A stretch of 64,000 nt of DNA from Halomarina litorea (GCF_024227715.1 NZ_CP100448.1:124001-188000), one strand, 5' to 3'; shown: positions 8,579 to 18,920, counted from the first letter of the stretch. Made by a program: numbers and translations. The notes: generated by a model from the sequence alone, not told the origin.

Positions 8579-9199
8579 ATGAATCGGACCGCGAAGTGGG
8601 CCGGCGGCATCGTCGGTGGGACGCTGACGCTCTGGGTCGGTTGGGGACTCTACTCGATTCGGTCGGCCGAGCGCGTCGACTACGAGTCCCTGGAGACCTA
8701 CGGCGACGTGGAGGTGCGCCAGTACCCGGCGGTCGTCCTCGCGGAGACCACCGCGCCGAGCGACGGCGAGGCGTTCCGGCGCCTGTTCGACTACATCACG
8801 GGCGCGAACGAGGGGAGGGCGAAGATATCGATGACCGCCCCCGTCAGGACCGGCGGCCAGAAGATCGCCATGACCGCGCCGGTCCAGACCGAACGCACCG
8901 ACGCGGGCGTCCGGATGGGCTTCTACCTCCCGGGCGACTACGCCCCGGAGTCGACGCCCGTGCCGACGGACCCCAGCGTCTCGCTCACGGTCGAGGCCCC
9001 CCGGACGCTCGCGGTCCTCCCGTTCTCGTGGTACGCGACGGACGGGCGGACCGAGCGCCGCGAACGGCGACTGCTCGACACGCTGGCGGACGAGGGCGTC
9101 GAGTGGCGCGGCGACCCGTTCCTCCTGCGGTACAACGACCCCTACACGCCGCCATTCATGATGCGAAACGAGGTGGCCGTCGAGGTCGACCCGAACTGA
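8579..9199 (+). CDS. SOUL-family haem-binding protein with N-terminal membrane anchor
   Basis: A protein of 206 residues. One membrane segment (about residues 7-27, KWAGGIVGGTLTLWVGWGLYS) is followed by a SOUL/HBP domain. Family marks are YGDVEVRQYPAVVLAETT, the repeated ISMTAPV / IAMTAPV motif typical of SOUL proteins, SFYLP-like GFYLPGDY, and a conserved end PPFMMRNEVAVEV. Family members bind haem or porphyrin, but the role in haloarchaea is not established. The anchor suggests activity at the cell membrane, with the domain side undecided. Confidence 0.88.
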   Translation: MNRTAKWAGGIVGGTLTLWVGWGLYSIRSAERVDYESLETYGDVEVRQYPAVVLAETTAPSDGEAFRRLFDYITGANEGRAKISMTAPVRTGGQKIAMTAPVQTERTDAGVRMGFYLPGDYAPESTPVPTDPSVSLTVEAPRTLAVLPFSWYATDGRTERRERRLLDTLADEGVEWRGDPFLLRYNDPYTPPFMMRNEVAVEVDPN

Positions 9200-9209
9200 G
9201 ACGGTCGGC

Positions 9210-10340
9210 TCAGACGTCCGCGAGGTCCGAGAGCGGCGGGTGGTCGGCGAGTGCGGCCTCGATACGCTCCAGTTCCTCACGGGCGGCCGCGAGGTCCGAC
9301 TCGACCGACCCCGAGGCGAGTCGCTCACGCTCCTCTGGGGTCAGGTCGGCGCGGGCGACGGCGCTCTCGCGGAGGGTCGCGTAGTCGGTCTCGCGCGGGA
9401 GCGCCCGCACCGCACGCAGGCGGGCGGCGACGTCATCGTCGGCGAACCGCGAGACGCAGGCGAGCAGTTCCTCACACCGGTAGCGGAGTCGCTCGCCGGG
9501 CGGCGGCGGCCACGAGACCACCAGCGGGTCCGCCGTGAGGCCGTCGAGGTACGTCTGGTTCGTCCCGACGGCGGCCTTCAGTTCCCGTGGCGACTCGACG
9601 TAGTGGTCCAGTTTCGACCGCGAGTAGTCGGCGTACTCCAGCAACCGGGGGATGGGTTCGGTGCCCGCACCGCCCGCGACGAACTCGCGGAGGCGCTCGG
9701 GCGGCCGGTCGTAGGGGACGAGCGGGTACTGCTCGGTGGTCTCGACGAACGCGAGAAGGTCGCGGGCGCTCGCCTCGCGGCGGAACGACCCGAACGCCTC
9801 GCGGACGGCCGACTCGTAGGCCGCGACGGGGTCGCGCAGACGGTGAGTGGGGGCGTCGAGGTCCGCCCCGCCGAGGCGGACGAGGCGGTCGAGGTCGTCG
9901 ATTCGCTCCTCGAGGGCGCGGCGGCGGCCGTGGACCGCGCTCCGGGCCTCCCGATAGCGCTCGCGGGCCGCCGTCCACTCCTCGTACAGGGCGGCGTACT
10001 CGGCGGCGGGGGCGAGCGCCTCGCGTGCGCGGTCGAAGTCAGTGGTGGAGAGGGTCTGTTGCTGGAGGGCCTCGTCCGCGGCGTCGAACGCCCCGCGCGC
10101 CGGGAGGTCGTCGGGCAGGTCCGAGAGGCGGTCCGCGACGGCCTCCTGAAACCCGACGTACTTTTCGAACTCGCCGTAGCCGGTGGCCTCGTCCTCGTGG
10201 CGGTCGAGGGTGCGGACGAACGCGGCGTGGCCGTCGGCGACGCGTTCGAGGCGGTCGCTCCCCACCTCCGCGACGCGTTCGCGGGCGTCGTGGAGGGTGT
10301 CTGCGGCGTCGGTCAGGTCGGCGACGGCGGAATCACTCAT
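9210..10340 (-). CDS. Coiled-coil protein, haloarchaeal family (DUF7118-like)
   Basis: A protein of 376 residues, almost entirely alpha-helical and charged. Long heptad-rich stretches sit at the N-terminus ([23 protein letters not shown]) and middle ([33 protein letters not shown]), and a helical end runs [29 protein letters not shown]. There is no signal peptide, membrane segment or enzymatic motif. It overlaps the end of hisI by 8 bp on the same strand and is probably translated with it. The function is unknown; I believe it matches a haloarchaea-specific family, but the DUF number is from memory. Confidence 0.7.
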   Translation of the reverse strand: MSDSAVADLTDAADTLHDARERVAEVGSDRLERVADGHAAFVRTLDRHEDEATGYGEFEKYVGFQEAVADRLSDLPDDLPARGAFDAADEALQQQTLSTTDFDRAREALAPAAEYAALYEEWTAARERYREARSAVHGRRRALEERIDDLDRLVRLGGADLDAPTHRLRDPVAAYESAVREAFGSFRREASARDLLAFVETTEQYPLVPYDRPPERLREFVAGGAGTEPIPRLLEYADYSRSKLDHYVESPRELKAAVGTNQTYLDGLTADPLVVSWPPPPGERLRYRCEELLACVSRFADDDVAARLRAVRALPRETDYATLRESAVARADLTPEERERLASGSVESDLAAAREELERIEAALADHPPLSDLADV

Positions 10341-10734
10341 ACACCGCGTCGGGGTCGAAGACGCGTTCGCCGACCGTCTCCACGTCCGCCGTCGCCCCCC
10401 GGCCGTCGTCCGTCACGGCGACGTCCTCCACGCGGCGGTGGAAACAGCTCCCGTGGCCGGTGTGGCAGGCCCCGCCCTCCTGGTCGACGAGGTAGAGCAG
10501 GGCGTCGCCGTCGCAGTCGACGCGCACCTCCCGGACGTGCTGGACGTGCCCGCTGGTCCCGCCCTTCTGCCAGAGTTCGTCGCGACTCCGGGAGTAGTAG
10601 TGCGCGAGGCCCGTCTCGCGGGTGCGCTCGACGGCCTCCGGGGAGACGTACGCGAGCATGAGTACGTCGCCCGACTCGGCGTCCTGTGCGACGGCGGGGA
10701 GCAACCCGCCGTCGAACGCGAGGTCCACGCTCAT
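10333..10734 (-). CDS. hisI: Phosphoribosyl-AMP cyclohydrolase
   Basis: The third enzyme of histidine synthesis, 133 residues; it opens the adenine ring of phosphoribosyl-AMP. Zinc- and magnesium-site signatures are clear: [65 protein letters not shown]. It is a stand-alone HisI without the HisE pyrophosphohydrolase domain. The start is ATG 10734, since the longer open frame upstream is not HisI-like. It overlaps the coiled-coil gene downstream. hisH lies 32 kb away, so the pathway genes are scattered. Confidence 0.95.
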   Translation of the reverse strand: MSVDLAFDGGLLPAVAQDAESGDVLMLAYVSPEAVERTRETGLAHYYSRSRDELWQKGGTSGHVQHVREVRVDCDGDALLYLVDQEGGACHTGHGSCFHRRVEDVAVTDDGRGATADVETVGERVFDPDAVYE

Positions 10735-10771
10735 ACACGAGGACTGGCGAGTCCGCCGGATAGCTCTTTTG

Positions 10772-10903
10772 TCAGTCGTCCGCGGGCGTGCCGTGGGACG
10801 TCCCGTCGGGGGCGAGCGCCCGCGCCCACGCGACACCGAGGAGGAGCATCGTCCACGCGAGGCCGACGACCGTCCCGGCGAGCCACGCGGTCCGAGCAGC
10901 CAC
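10772..10903 (-). CDS. Possible 43-residue single-span membrane protein
   Basis: A short frame starting at GTG 10903 encodes a likely membrane helix ([22 protein letters not shown], about residues 6-27) followed by a polar tail [13 protein letters not shown]. It is in line with, and 37 bp upstream of, hisI on the same strand. Codon third positions are nearly all G or C, as in real genes here. No family is recognised and an alternative upstream start cannot be excluded. Confidence 0.45.
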   Translation of the reverse strand: MAARTAWLAGTVVGLAWTMLLLGVAWARALAPDGTSHGTPADD

Positions 10904-10971
10904 GCCGGACGGGGAGTCACGGACCGAGAGAGGTCTTGGGTCGGGAAATCACGTGGACCCTGCCGGGCAGG

Positions 10972-12018
10972 TCAGGCGAACCCGAGGACCGCGAGGGTGA
11001 GGAACAGCAGGTCGCCGAGGACGAGTCCGACGACCAGTCCGACGAACATCGGGACGATGAACGGCAGGCCAGGCGTGAGCCACACGCTGTCACGGTCGAC
11101 GAGGGCGTCCAGCCCCTCCCGGAGGTCGTCGGGCGTCGTCCCGTAGGCGTCGCCGTCGATGGACGCGAGGAAGGCCGCCGCACCCCACGGGTCGTCGTGG
11201 ACGACGCGGCGGACCGCGGGGTAGGGTGGCCCGTCGCCTGCGCCGCCGTCGGAGACGGGACGACCCCCGCCGGCAGCGACGTCCCGGGGCGGGTCGACCA
11301 CGCCGTCGCCGGGAGCGTGGGTCCGGTCGATGCTCGCCGGGTCGCGGTGCGCGTCGGGGGTGGCCCGGAGCGCCGCGAGCGAGGTCCCACGCCACCGCAG
11401 GTACATCCGGAGGGCGTCGAGGTCGAGGCCGCCGCGGCTCAGCCCCCCGTCGGGGTCCAGCAGTCGGCCGTACTCGCGTTCGATGGACGCGCTCTCGACG
11501 CGCTTCCCGACGAACATCGTCGGGGAGCGGTGGCCCGCCAGCGCGTTCCGGACGCCGAGGGCAAGCGGGAAGGCGAGCCCCACGAGGACCGTGTTGGTGA
11601 GGACGGTCAGCGAGAGCACGCCCAGACGACTGGACGCCAGCGGGAGCGTCGCCCACGGCAGGTAGTAGGCGGGGGTGGTGGGGAAGACCACCGCGAGCGT
11701 GATGAGCGCCTTCGCGTCCGCGCCGCCGAACCCGCCAATCCGCCAGAACAGGTAGCCCAACGGGGCGACGACGCCGAGGCTCACCACGGCCCGGATGAGG
11801 AACAGTCGCCTGGCGAACGCGGGGGCGTCGAGAACGGCCCACACGTCCCACGCCAGCGTGAGGAGGCCGACGACGAGCAGGGGGACCCACGTCAGGTTGG
11901 CGACCCGACGACTCTGGAGGTCGCGGTAGGCCGCCCACGCGAACGTGGGCACCGCGAGCAGGCGCAGGAGGTCGGGGACGGTGGCGACCCCGCCCAGAAC
12001 AGTCATCGGCTCGTACAC
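10972..12018 (-). CDS. pibD: Archaeal prepilin/preflagellin peptidase (A24 family, PibD-like)
   Basis: A polytopic membrane protease of 348 residues that removes class III signal peptides from type IV pilins and archaellins. The two aspartates of the GxGD family are visible: Asp33 in AYRDLQSRRV and Asp101 in GGFGGADAK. Several membrane segments surround them, and a large hydrophilic insertion of about 145 residues precedes the last segment pair. The GTG start at 12018 is supported by a TATA-like GATTAAAC (12041-12048) 27 nt upstream, which suits a leaderless message; ATG 12006 is the alternative. A pilin-like gene at 22296 may be a substrate. Confidence 0.88.
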   Translation of the reverse strand: MYEPMTVLGGVATVPDLLRLLAVPTFAWAAYRDLQSRRVANLTWVPLLVVGLLTLAWDVWAVLDAPAFARRLFLIRAVVSLGVVAPLGYLFWRIGGFGGADAKALITLAVVFPTTPAYYLPWATLPLASSRLGVLSLTVLTNTVLVGLAFPLALGVRNALAGHRSPTMFVGKRVESASIEREYGRLLDPDGGLSRGGLDLDALRMYLRWRGTSLAALRATPDAHRDPASIDRTHAPGDGVVDPPRDVAAGGGRPVSDGGAGDGPPYPAVRRVVHDDPWGAAAFLASIDGDAYGTTPDDLREGLDALVDRDSVWLTPGLPFIVPMFVGLVVGLVLGDLLFLTLAVLGFA

Positions 12019-12062
12019 GTTCCGACCTACTGCGCTACCGGATTAAACGTTGAGGGAATACG

Positions 12063-12458
12063 TCACTCCAGCAACTGTTCGAGCTGGTGGCGACGGCGTT
12101 CCAGGTCGGCTTTCGCCTGTACCGACCCCTGCGTGGCGAGGCGGTCGATGACGAGCAACGGGTCCGCGCCGGCCGTCTCGACGCGCCCGAGGAGGGCCTC
12201 GATGCCCCGGCGGTTGAGCGCCAGCGAGTCGAGCAATCCGAGCGCTAGCGCCATCGGGACGGCCGCCTCCCCGTCAGGCATCGCGCCGCTGACGTGCGAG
12301 AAGTCCGGGTCGGCGGGCGCGTCGCTCGCCTCGTTCAGCGTGAGACAGTTCGTACAGATGGCGGCGTGTTCGGGCCCGTCGGGGACGAACTCGCGGAGGT
12401 CCGCGGGGACGGCGAACGCGAGGGTCGGCGCGCCACACTCGGCACAGGCGTCGGTCAT
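12063..12458 (-). CDS. DUF6276-like small zinc-binding protein
   Basis: A protein of 131 residues beginning with two CxxC pairs (CAECG at 5-9 and CTNC at 35-38) that form a zinc ribbon, then a helical half (ALALGLLDSLALNRRGIEALLGRV and a charged coiled end). It resembles the haloarchaeal DUF6276 family, whose function is unknown. It sits between the prepilin peptidase and the ATP synthase cluster, with no clear tie to either. Confidence 0.7.
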   Translation of the reverse strand: MTDACAECGAPTLAFAVPADLREFVPDGPEHAAICTNCLTLNEASDAPADPDFSHVSGAMPDGEAAVPMALALGLLDSLALNRRGIEALLGRVETAGADPLLVIDRLATQGSVQAKADLERRRHQLEQLLE

Positions 12459-12545
12459 GCCCGTCGCTTGGCGCGGACGGGGAAAAGCGTGTAGAACGAC
12501 CGCAGAGAGAGTCGGGGCGTGACGGACGCCACGCGGTCGGGGACC

Positions 12546-13238
12546 TCAGTCGTCGGCGGTGATGGTCTCGCGCTTGACCTCCTCCTCGGTGGCCTCGCGT
12601 TCCGCCTTCTCCTCCTCTTCCTTCTTGGCCTTGATCTTCTTCAGCCGGAAAATCTCCTCGCGTTCCTGTTCTTCGAGCTTCTGCTCGATGTACTCCTGAT
12701 TGTCCCGGAGGTCGGGCAGGAGTTTGAACTCCAGTGCGTTGACGCGGCGCTTCGTGGTCTCGATCTCCTCCAGCATCTTCTTCATCGCCGTCTCCACCTC
12801 GGCCGCGAGGATGATCTGTTCTAAGAGTTCCTCGTAGGCCTCGGCGGCCTCGTCGATGCGCGCGGAGGTGCCGACGACGCCGTAGCCACGCTGGTCGAGG
12901 CTCTTTTTGACCTTCGAGGACTCGATCTGTGGCACGACGACGCCCATGATGTTCTTCGACTGCGTCGTGATCTCGGGGTGTTCCTTGAGGGCGGCGGCGG
13001 CACCGCGGACCGCCACGTCGCCGTCCATCGCCCGCGACATGTTGATCTTGCGCTGGGCGGTCTCGTAGGCGTCGTTCAGTCCCGACCGGGTGTCCTGTGC
13101 CTGGTCGAGGATGTCCATGAACTCCATGATGAGTCCGTCGCGCTTCTTCTCGAGGGTGTCGTGGCCCCGCTCGGAGAGCTCGATGCGCTCCTCGATCGCC
13201 ATGAGGTTCTTGCGCGTCGGCTTGACGTCCTTGGCCAT
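12546..13238 (-). CDS. atpD: A-type ATP synthase subunit D (central stalk)
   Basis: The central rotor shaft of the archaeal A1Ao ATP synthase, 230 residues. It has the expected long N- and C-terminal helices forming an antiparallel coiled coil, the start [31 protein letters not shown] and the C-terminal half [29 protein letters not shown]. The very acidic/lysine-rich tail ([24 protein letters not shown]) is longer than in methanogens. It is last in the cluster, 118 bp after subunit B, so it may have a processing site or its own weak promoter. Confidence 0.96.
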   Translation of the reverse strand: MAKDVKPTRKNLMAIEERIELSERGHDTLEKKRDGLIMEFMDILDQAQDTRSGLNDAYETAQRKINMSRAMDGDVAVRGAAAALKEHPEITTQSKNIMGVVVPQIESSKVKKSLDQRGYGVVGTSARIDEAAEAYEELLEQIILAAEVETAMKKMLEEIETTKRRVNALEFKLLPDLRDNQEYIEQKLEEQEREEIFRLKKIKAKKEEEEKAEREATEEEVKRETITADD

Positions 13239-13356
13239 GTTGCCCTAGCTTCCCGCTTGTGGGACTTACGCCTTACTGTCCGTGGGACGGGGAGCGATAG
13301 TCGATAGCCGTCGCTTCCCGGGCGGCGTCGAAAGAACGGGAGATCGGTATCCGGAA

Positions 13357-14772
13357 TCAGTCGTCGGCGGGCGCCTCGACCGTCTCCGACTCCGACTCCT
13401 GGTAGTACTTCTCGATGAGGTCCTCGTCGATACGGTTGAGTTCCGCCTTCGGGAACATCGAGAGGAGATCCCAGCCGATGTCGAGGGTCTCCTCGATGTC
13501 GCGGTTGGTGTTGAATCCCTGGTCGACGAACTCCTCCTCGAAGCGGTCCGCGAAGTCGAGGAAGCGGTTGTCACGCTCGTCCAGTGCCTCGCGACCGACG
13601 ATGTTCACGAGGTCACGCAGGTCCTCACCCTCCGCGTACGCGGCGTACATCTGGTCGGAGACGTCGGCGTGGTCCTCGCGGGTGAGGCCCTCGCCGATAC
13701 CGTCGTCCATCAGCCGAGAGAGGCTCGGCAGCACCTGAATCGGGGGCTGGATGCCCTGGCTGTTCAGGTCGCGGTCGACGTAGATCTGCCCCTCGGTAAT
13801 GTACCCCGTCAGGTCGGGGATGGGGTGCGTGTCGTCGTCGCCCGGCATCGTGAGGATGGGAATCTGCGTCACCGAGCCGTCGCGACCCTCGATACGGCCC
13901 GCACGCTCGTAGAGGGTCGCCAGGTCGGTGTACATGTAGCCGGGGTAGCCACGACGGCCCGGCACCTCCTCGCGCGCCGCGCCGATCTCGCGGAGTGCCT
14001 CGCAGTAGTTGGTCATGTCCGTGAGGATGACCAGCACGTGGTAGTCCTTCTCGAAGGCGAGGTACTCGGCCGTGGTGAGCGCGAGTCGCGGCGTGATGGT
14101 CCGCTCGACTGCGGGGTCGTCCGCGAGGTTCATGAAGACCACCGAGCGCTCCAGCGCGCCGGTCCGCTCGAAGTCCTCCATGAACTCGTTTGCCTCCTCC
14201 GCGGTGATGCCCATCGCGCCGAAGACCACTGCGAACTCGCTGCCGCCCTCCTCGGCGGCGTCTTCGGGCACCGTCGCCTGACGGGCGATCTGGAGTGCGA
14301 GGTCGTTGTGCGGCAGGCCGGACGCCGAGAAGATGGGCAGCTTCTGCCCGCGGACGAGCGTGTTCATGCCGTCGATGGCCGACACACCCGTCTGGATGAA
14401 CTCCTCGGGGTACTCCCGTGCGGTGGGGTTGATGGCCGCGCCGACGATGTCCTCCCGGGAGTCCGGGACGATGTCGGGGCCGCCGTCGATGGGCTGACCC
14501 GACCCGTCGAGGACGCGCCCGAGGAGGTCCTCCGTCACCGGCATCTTCAGCGTCTCGCCGAGGAACCGGACCGAGGACTTGCGGTCGATACCCTCGGTGC
14601 CCTCGAAGACCTGGATGGCGACGTGGTCGCTGGTGGCCTCGAGGACCTGTCCGCGGCGGACGTCCCCGTTGGGGGTCTCGATCTCGACGATCTCGTCGTA
14701 GCCGATGGGTTCGTCGATCTCGACGAACACCAGCGGGCCACTGATTTCCGTGATTGTCTGGTATTCCTTCAT
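13357..14772 (-). CDS. atpB: A-type ATP synthase subunit B (non-catalytic)
   Basis: A regulatory nucleotide-binding subunit of 471 residues that alternates with subunit A in the A1 head. It starts [25 protein letters not shown]. It lacks a canonical P-loop ([22 protein letters not shown] in its place), as is proper for subunit B, and holds [24 protein letters not shown] and the conserved [13 protein letters not shown]. Translation follows subunit A after only 2 bp. The C-terminus is acidic. Confidence 0.97.
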   Translation of the reverse strand: MKEYQTITEISGPLVFVEIDEPIGYDEIVEIETPNGDVRRGQVLEATSDHVAIQVFEGTEGIDRKSSVRFLGETLKMPVTEDLLGRVLDGSGQPIDGGPDIVPDSREDIVGAAINPTAREYPEEFIQTGVSAIDGMNTLVRGQKLPIFSASGLPHNDLALQIARQATVPEDAAEEGGSEFAVVFGAMGITAEEANEFMEDFERTGALERSVVFMNLADDPAVERTITPRLALTTAEYLAFEKDYHVLVILTDMTNYCEALREIGAAREEVPGRRGYPGYMYTDLATLYERAGRIEGRDGSVTQIPILTMPGDDDTHPIPDLTGYITEGQIYVDRDLNSQGIQPPIQVLPSLSRLMDDGIGEGLTREDHADVSDQMYAAYAEGEDLRDLVNIVGREALDERDNRFLDFADRFEEEFVDQGFNTNRDIEETLDIGWDLLSMFPKAELNRIDEDLIEKYYQESESETVEAPADD

Positions 14773-14774
14773 GG

Positions 14775-16535
14775 TCAGTAGAGGTCCCGCAGTTGTTCGG
14801 TGATCTCCTCCTTGAGGTCGGCGATGAACTCCTCGTAGTTCTCGGCCGTCCCCATCCGGTTGAGCCGCGGTGCGGCCTCGATGCTCGTGATCTCCGTGAC
14901 CGGAACGCCCGCGTCGAGGGCCTTGAAGGCCTCGTCGTGGAACGTCTTGATGGCCGTGAGCATCAGGTAGGTCTTCTCGGGCTCACAGAACGAGTCCACG
15001 TCGTGGAACGCGTTCTGCTGGAGGTAGGACTCGCGCAGGTAGCGCGCGACTTCGAGGGTGAGCTGCTGGTCCTCGGGCAGCGCGTCCTTGCCGACGAGCT
15101 GGACGATCTCCTGCAGTTCGGCCTCCTCGTCGAGGACGTCGACGGCCCACTGGCGGGTGTCGTCCCAGTCCTCGCTGACGTTCTCCTTGAACCACGGGTC
15201 GAGCTGTTCCCGGTAGAGCGAGTACGACTCGTTCCAGTTGATAGCCGGGAAGTGCCGACGTTCGGCGAGGTCAGCGTCCAGCGCCCAGAACGTCTTGACG
15301 ATACGCAGGGTGTTCTGCGTGACCGGCTCCGAGAAGTCGCCACCCGGCGGGCTGACCGCGCCGATGACCGAGATGGACCCCTCGCTGCCGTTGATGTTCT
15401 GGAACTTGCCGGCGCGCTCGTAGAACTCGCTCAGGCGAGCGGCGAGGTACGCGGGGTACCCCTCCTCGCCCGGCATCTCTTCGAGACGCGACGAAATCTC
15501 GCGCATGGCCTCCGCCCACCGCGAGGTGGAGTCGGCCATCAGCGCGACGTCGTAGCCCATGTCGCGGTAGTACTCCGCGATGGTGATACCCGTGTACACA
15601 CAGGACTCGCGGGCCGCGACGGGCATGTTCGAGGTGTTGGCGATGAGACACGTACGGGACATGAGGGGCTTCCCGGTCCGGGGGTCTTCCAGTTCCGGGA
15701 AGTCCTCGATGACCTCCGTCATCTCGTTGCCGCGCTCGCCACAGCCGACGTAGACGACGATGTCCGCGTCGGCCCACTTCGCGAGCTGGTGCTGGGTGAC
15801 GGTCTTGCCCGATCCGAACGGACCGGGGATGGCCGCCGTCCCGCCCTTCGCGATGGGGAACAGGCCGTCGAGGATGCGCTGGCCCGAGACGAGGGGCGTC
15901 CGCGGGGTCTGTTTCTCGACGGTGGGTCGGGCCTTACGGACCGGCCACTCCTGTCGCATCGTGACCTCCTCGCCGCCCGAGAGGGTCGCGACCGGTTCGG
16001 TGACCGTGAACGACCCCTCCTCGATGGACTCGACGGTGCCGCCCTCGAAGCCCGGCGGGACGAGCACCTTGTGGTCGATGCTCTGGGTCTCGGGGACGAT
16101 ACCGACGACGTCGCCGGGTTCGACCGAGTCGCCCTCCTCGACCTCGGGGGTGAACTCCCACTCCTTCTCGAGGTCGATACCGGGGGCGTCCACGCCGCGG
16201 TCGAGGAACGCGCCCATCTTCTCTTCCAGCACGTCGAGCGGGCGCTGGACGCCGTCGTAGATGGAGTCCAGCATACCCGGCCCGAGGTCGACGGACAGCG
16301 GCTCGCCCGTGTTCGTGACGGGTTCGCCCGGCGCGACGTCCGAGGTCTCCTCGTACACCTGAATCGTGGTCAGGTTCCCTTCGATTTCGATGACCTCGCC
16401 CATCAGCCCTTCCTCGCCGACGTACACGACGTCGTTCATCCGGGCGTCGAGGTCCGCGGCGGTCACGACCGGACCGCTCACGCTCTCGATGACGCCGTCG
16501 GCGTCCTCGATGTCGATGTCTTGTGCTTGACTCAT
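14775..16535 (-). CDS. atpA: A-type ATP synthase subunit A (catalytic)
   Basis: The catalytic subunit, 586 residues; it binds and makes or splits ATP. The P-loop is GPFGSGKT (238-245). The catalytic Glu lies in GCGERGNEM, Walker B is in [33 protein letters not shown], and the non-homologous region (about residues 115-190) typical of A-subunits is present. There is no intein, although one is found in this gene in some other archaea. It is 4 bp downstream of subunit F, within one operon. Confidence 0.98.
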   Translation of the reverse strand: MSQAQDIDIEDADGVIESVSGPVVTAADLDARMNDVVYVGEEGLMGEVIEIEGNLTTIQVYEETSDVAPGEPVTNTGEPLSVDLGPGMLDSIYDGVQRPLDVLEEKMGAFLDRGVDAPGIDLEKEWEFTPEVEEGDSVEPGDVVGIVPETQSIDHKVLVPPGFEGGTVESIEEGSFTVTEPVATLSGGEEVTMRQEWPVRKARPTVEKQTPRTPLVSGQRILDGLFPIAKGGTAAIPGPFGSGKTVTQHQLAKWADADIVVYVGCGERGNEMTEVIEDFPELEDPRTGKPLMSRTCLIANTSNMPVAARESCVYTGITIAEYYRDMGYDVALMADSTSRWAEAMREISSRLEEMPGEEGYPAYLAARLSEFYERAGKFQNINGSEGSISVIGAVSPPGGDFSEPVTQNTLRIVKTFWALDADLAERRHFPAINWNESYSLYREQLDPWFKENVSEDWDDTRQWAVDVLDEEAELQEIVQLVGKDALPEDQQLTLEVARYLRESYLQQNAFHDVDSFCEPEKTYLMLTAIKTFHDEAFKALDAGVPVTEITSIEAAPRLNRMGTAENYEEFIADLKEEITEQLRDLY

Positions 16536-16539
16536 ACTG

Positions 16540-16863
16540 TTAGTCTTCCTCCATCAGGTCGATACCGATGGCACGCTTGATCTGCTCGCGCAGGCCGCCG
16601 CTCCCGGCGGACCCGCCCAGCGTGACGAGGACGGGTTCGACGCTCGTCTCCGCGCTCTTGCGGACGTTCCGCGAGAGGTGGTCGAGGTCCTCGTCGTGCA
16701 TCACGACGATGCCGACGTCCTCGGCCGCGAGCATCTCTTCGACGGCACTATCGAGTTCCTCCGGTTTGTCTTCGTCGGGGACGTTCGCGAACCGGCGAAC
16801 GCCCGCCAGACGGAACCCGGTGGTGAACTCGGGACTGCCGATGACTCCGATCTCCTGACTCAT
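16540..16863 (-). CDS. atpF: A-type ATP synthase subunit F
   Basis: A small central-stalk subunit of 107 residues with a Rossmann-like start [23 protein letters not shown] and [12 protein letters not shown] in the middle. The start ATG 16863 overlaps the stop of subunit C by 4 bp, so coupled translation is expected. A longer open frame upstream lies inside subunit C and is not used. Confidence 0.96.
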   Translation of the reverse strand: MSQEIGVIGSPEFTTGFRLAGVRRFANVPDEDKPEELDSAVEEMLAAEDVGIVVMHDEDLDHLSRNVRKSAETSVEPVLVTLGGSAGSGGLREQIKRAIGIDLMEED

Positions 16864-17915
16864 TGTACGACGAGTTCCTCCTCGATCTCGTCCTCCGAGA
16901 GGCCCGCCTCCTTGCCGCGGGCGATGGCTCGGATGTTGTCCACCTCGCGCTCCTTCGCGAGGATGTACGCGAGCACCGGGCACACCGACAGCGGGTACCG
17001 ACTGGAGAGCGTGTCCGAGTACTCGAGCAACGCCCGTTCGAGCGCCAGTTCGAACTCGATGAGGCTCCCCGCCGCGTCGAGTTCGTCGAGCGCCTGGTCC
17101 AGGTCGTCCCCGTAGGGGCTGGTGCGGATGCGCTCGACGAGCTGGTCGGGGTTGTTCACGAGCGTTCGAATCTCGCCCTCGTCGAACAGCCGCCCGCCGG
17201 GGATGTAGTACTCGGCGGGGTCGATGTCCGCGCCCGAGCGCGCCAGTCGCAGCGCGTTACGGATGTTCCGGAAGTCGATCTCGGCCTCCAGGAACTCGAT
17301 GTACAGGCGTGTCGCGCGGTCCGGCTCGCTCGGCAGGTCCGAGAGGAGCAGGCGGTAGTACGCGCGGTCGACGGCGTTCTCCAGTGGCACCAGCACGCCG
17401 GACTCCTCGTACTCGTCGAGGGCGGCGGCCAGCGGGTCGCCGAAGATGGTGTCGTCGAGCTGTTCGACGACGGCCTCGATGGACTCCGCCTCGACGAGGC
17501 GGTTCACCCGGCGCTCGGAGAACTCGCCCGCGCGGATGAGGTCGTCCTCGACCGACTGGCGGCCGGTCCCGGCGTAGATGCCGCGGACGACCGTCTTGAC
17601 GTTCCAGGCGTCGAACTTCCGCAGGTAGCGGGCGATGTAGTCGTACAGCTTCCCCTCGGCGAAGCGCAGCATGTCGTCGAAGTGCTTCGCGAGGTTGCGG
17701 TTCAGCGCGTACTCGATGAGGTCGACGCCCGAGTACCGCGACCCGAGCGCGTTCATCTCCTCTTCGTACTCCGTCTCCTCCATGAACCGGGCGATCTCGC
17801 CCGGCCCCATGCGGACCAGCTTGCGGTAGTCGTCCGCGTCGAAGAGGGCGGCGCGCCGCGAGCGAGCGCGGGCGGTGACGTACTCGTAGTTCGCTGCCTG
17901 GCCCGACGCGCTCAT
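16860..17915 (-). CDS. atpC: A-type ATP synthase subunit C (central stalk socket)
   Basis: A protein of 351 residues that links the central shaft to the membrane rotor ring (homologue of V-ATPase subunit d). It is all-helical, with three pseudo-repeats. Conserved parts include NYEYVTARARSRRAALFDADDYRKLVRM, LRKFDAWNVKTVVRGIYAG and LAYILAKEREVDNIRAIARGKEAGL at the end. It overlaps subunit E upstream and F downstream by 4 bp each. Confidence 0.96.
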   Translation of the reverse strand: MSASGQAANYEYVTARARSRRAALFDADDYRKLVRMGPGEIARFMEETEYEEEMNALGSRYSGVDLIEYALNRNLAKHFDDMLRFAEGKLYDYIARYLRKFDAWNVKTVVRGIYAGTGRQSVEDDLIRAGEFSERRVNRLVEAESIEAVVEQLDDTIFGDPLAAALDEYEESGVLVPLENAVDRAYYRLLLSDLPSEPDRATRLYIEFLEAEIDFRNIRNALRLARSGADIDPAEYYIPGGRLFDEGEIRTLVNNPDQLVERIRTSPYGDDLDQALDELDAAGSLIEFELALERALLEYSDTLSSRYPLSVCPVLAYILAKEREVDNIRAIARGKEAGLSEDEIEEELVVQ

Positions 17916-18499
17916 TGTCCCTGCTCGTCGAACAACTCCTCGCTCACCTCGCGGAGGTTGTCCTCCCAGACGTCGGCGAGCACGGAGTCGAACGTGTTGT
18001 TCACGCGGATGCGCGAGTTCTCGCTCTCGACGACGACGCCACCGAGGCAGTCGACGTCACCGGCGTGCTCGTAGCCGTCGTAGTCCGCGAGGATGTCCAC
18101 GAGGAGGCCGGCGTCGTCGGGACGACCGTGCACCTGCACGGACGACGAGTCCTCGAACTCCTCGGCGGCGTCCTCGAGGAGGACGCGAGTGAGTTCCTCG
18201 CGGTCGTCCTCCATCTCGGCGATCTGGGTCTCGACGCTCTCCCGAACCTCCTCGAGGACGTCCCGGCGTGCTTCGAGGCGCATCTGCTTGGCCTCGAGCT
18301 TCGCGCTGGAGAGCTTCTGCTCGCGTTCCTGTGTGATCTGTCGCTCGACCGTCTCCTCTCGTTCTTCGAGGATATCCTCCGCGTCCGCCTCCGCCTCGGA
18401 GACGATAGCCTCTGCGCGTTCGTCCGCGTCGGAACGAATCTCCTCCGCACGCGCGCGGGCTTGTTCTCGGATGTCCTCTTCGACCGTATCAAGGCTCAT
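17912..18499 (-). CDS. atpE: A-type ATP synthase subunit E (peripheral stalk)
   Basis: A peripheral stalk subunit of 195 residues. The N-terminal two thirds is a long charged coiled coil (DIREQARARAEEIRSDADERAEAIVSEAEADAEDILEEREE...), and the C-terminal globular part contains CLGGVVVESENSRIRVNNTFDSVLADVWEDNLREVSEELF, the usual E-subunit end. It pairs with subunit H. It starts 22 bp after the c-ring gene. Confidence 0.96.
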   Translation of the reverse strand: MSLDTVEEDIREQARARAEEIRSDADERAEAIVSEAEADAEDILEEREETVERQITQEREQKLSSAKLEAKQMRLEARRDVLEEVRESVETQIAEMEDDREELTRVLLEDAAEEFEDSSSVQVHGRPDDAGLLVDILADYDGYEHAGDVDCLGGVVVESENSRIRVNNTFDSVLADVWEDNLREVSEELFDEQGQ

Positions 18500-18521
18500 G
18501 CGTAATAAATAGGGAGACGGT

Positions 18522-18788
18522 TTACAGCGTCAGGAAGACGACGACCAGCGCGAGGATGACGAGCGTCTCGGGCAGGACCGTCAGGATGAGGCCACGACCG
18601 AACATGCTCTCGTCCTCGGCGATGGCGCCGACAGCGGCGGCACCGATACCGCGCTCCGCGTATCCCGCACCGAACGCGGCCAGCCCAACGGCGAGGGCGG
18701 CACCCGAGGTGGGGGGGATGGCGGCGGTTGCCTGGTCCTGAAGGGGCAGTACGAACGTGCTGACGAATGCGAGTGCGAGTTCTAGCAT
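18522..18788 (-). CDS. atpK: A-type ATP synthase subunit K (proteolipid ring)
   Basis: The membrane rotor subunit, 88 residues; two membrane helices form the ion-translocating ring. The first helix has the GAALAVGLAAFGAGYAERGIG pattern, and the ion-binding carboxylate is expected in GAIAEDESMFGRGLILTVLPET. The N-terminus is hydrophobic and could be a third helix or a signal peptide. The gene is preceded by 180 bp with a TATA box and a hairpin, so it can be transcribed on its own; this fits the higher copy number needed for a ring. Confidence 0.94.
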   Translation of the reverse strand: MLELALAFVSTFVLPLQDQATAAIPPTSGAALAVGLAAFGAGYAERGIGAAAVGAIAEDESMFGRGLILTVLPETLVILALVVVFLTL

Positions 18789-18861
18789 GGATTCCGGTAT
18801 GGTTCGCTCGTAACCGAACAGTTGGGACTCAACGTAGCGACTCCATAAAGCTTCCCAAATT

Positions 18862-18877
18862 CGCCCGCCTGCGGGCG
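18862..18877 (-). promoter_or_regulatory. Hairpin in the leader of atpK
   Basis: A perfect 6-bp stem (CGCCCG/CGGGCG) with a 4-nt loop lies in the gap between the end of atpI and atpK. It sits between the TATA box at 18921-18930 and the atpK start, so it would be in the atpK leader RNA. It may be a processing or stability element or a partial terminator for the atpHI message. Confidence 0.45.
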
Positions 18878-18920
18878 GGAGAACCGCCCGAATCGCAAGG
18901 TTAGTGATGCTGGACGTGGG

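Noticed and set aside
10183-12522. A 779-codon plus-strand open frame
   Set aside because: It runs opposite hisI, pibD and the DUF6276 gene and is explained by their codon use. The translation is Arg/Gly-rich without motifs.
14754-16580. A 608-codon plus-strand open frame
   Set aside because: It is the antisense shadow of atpA, which has complete family motifs.
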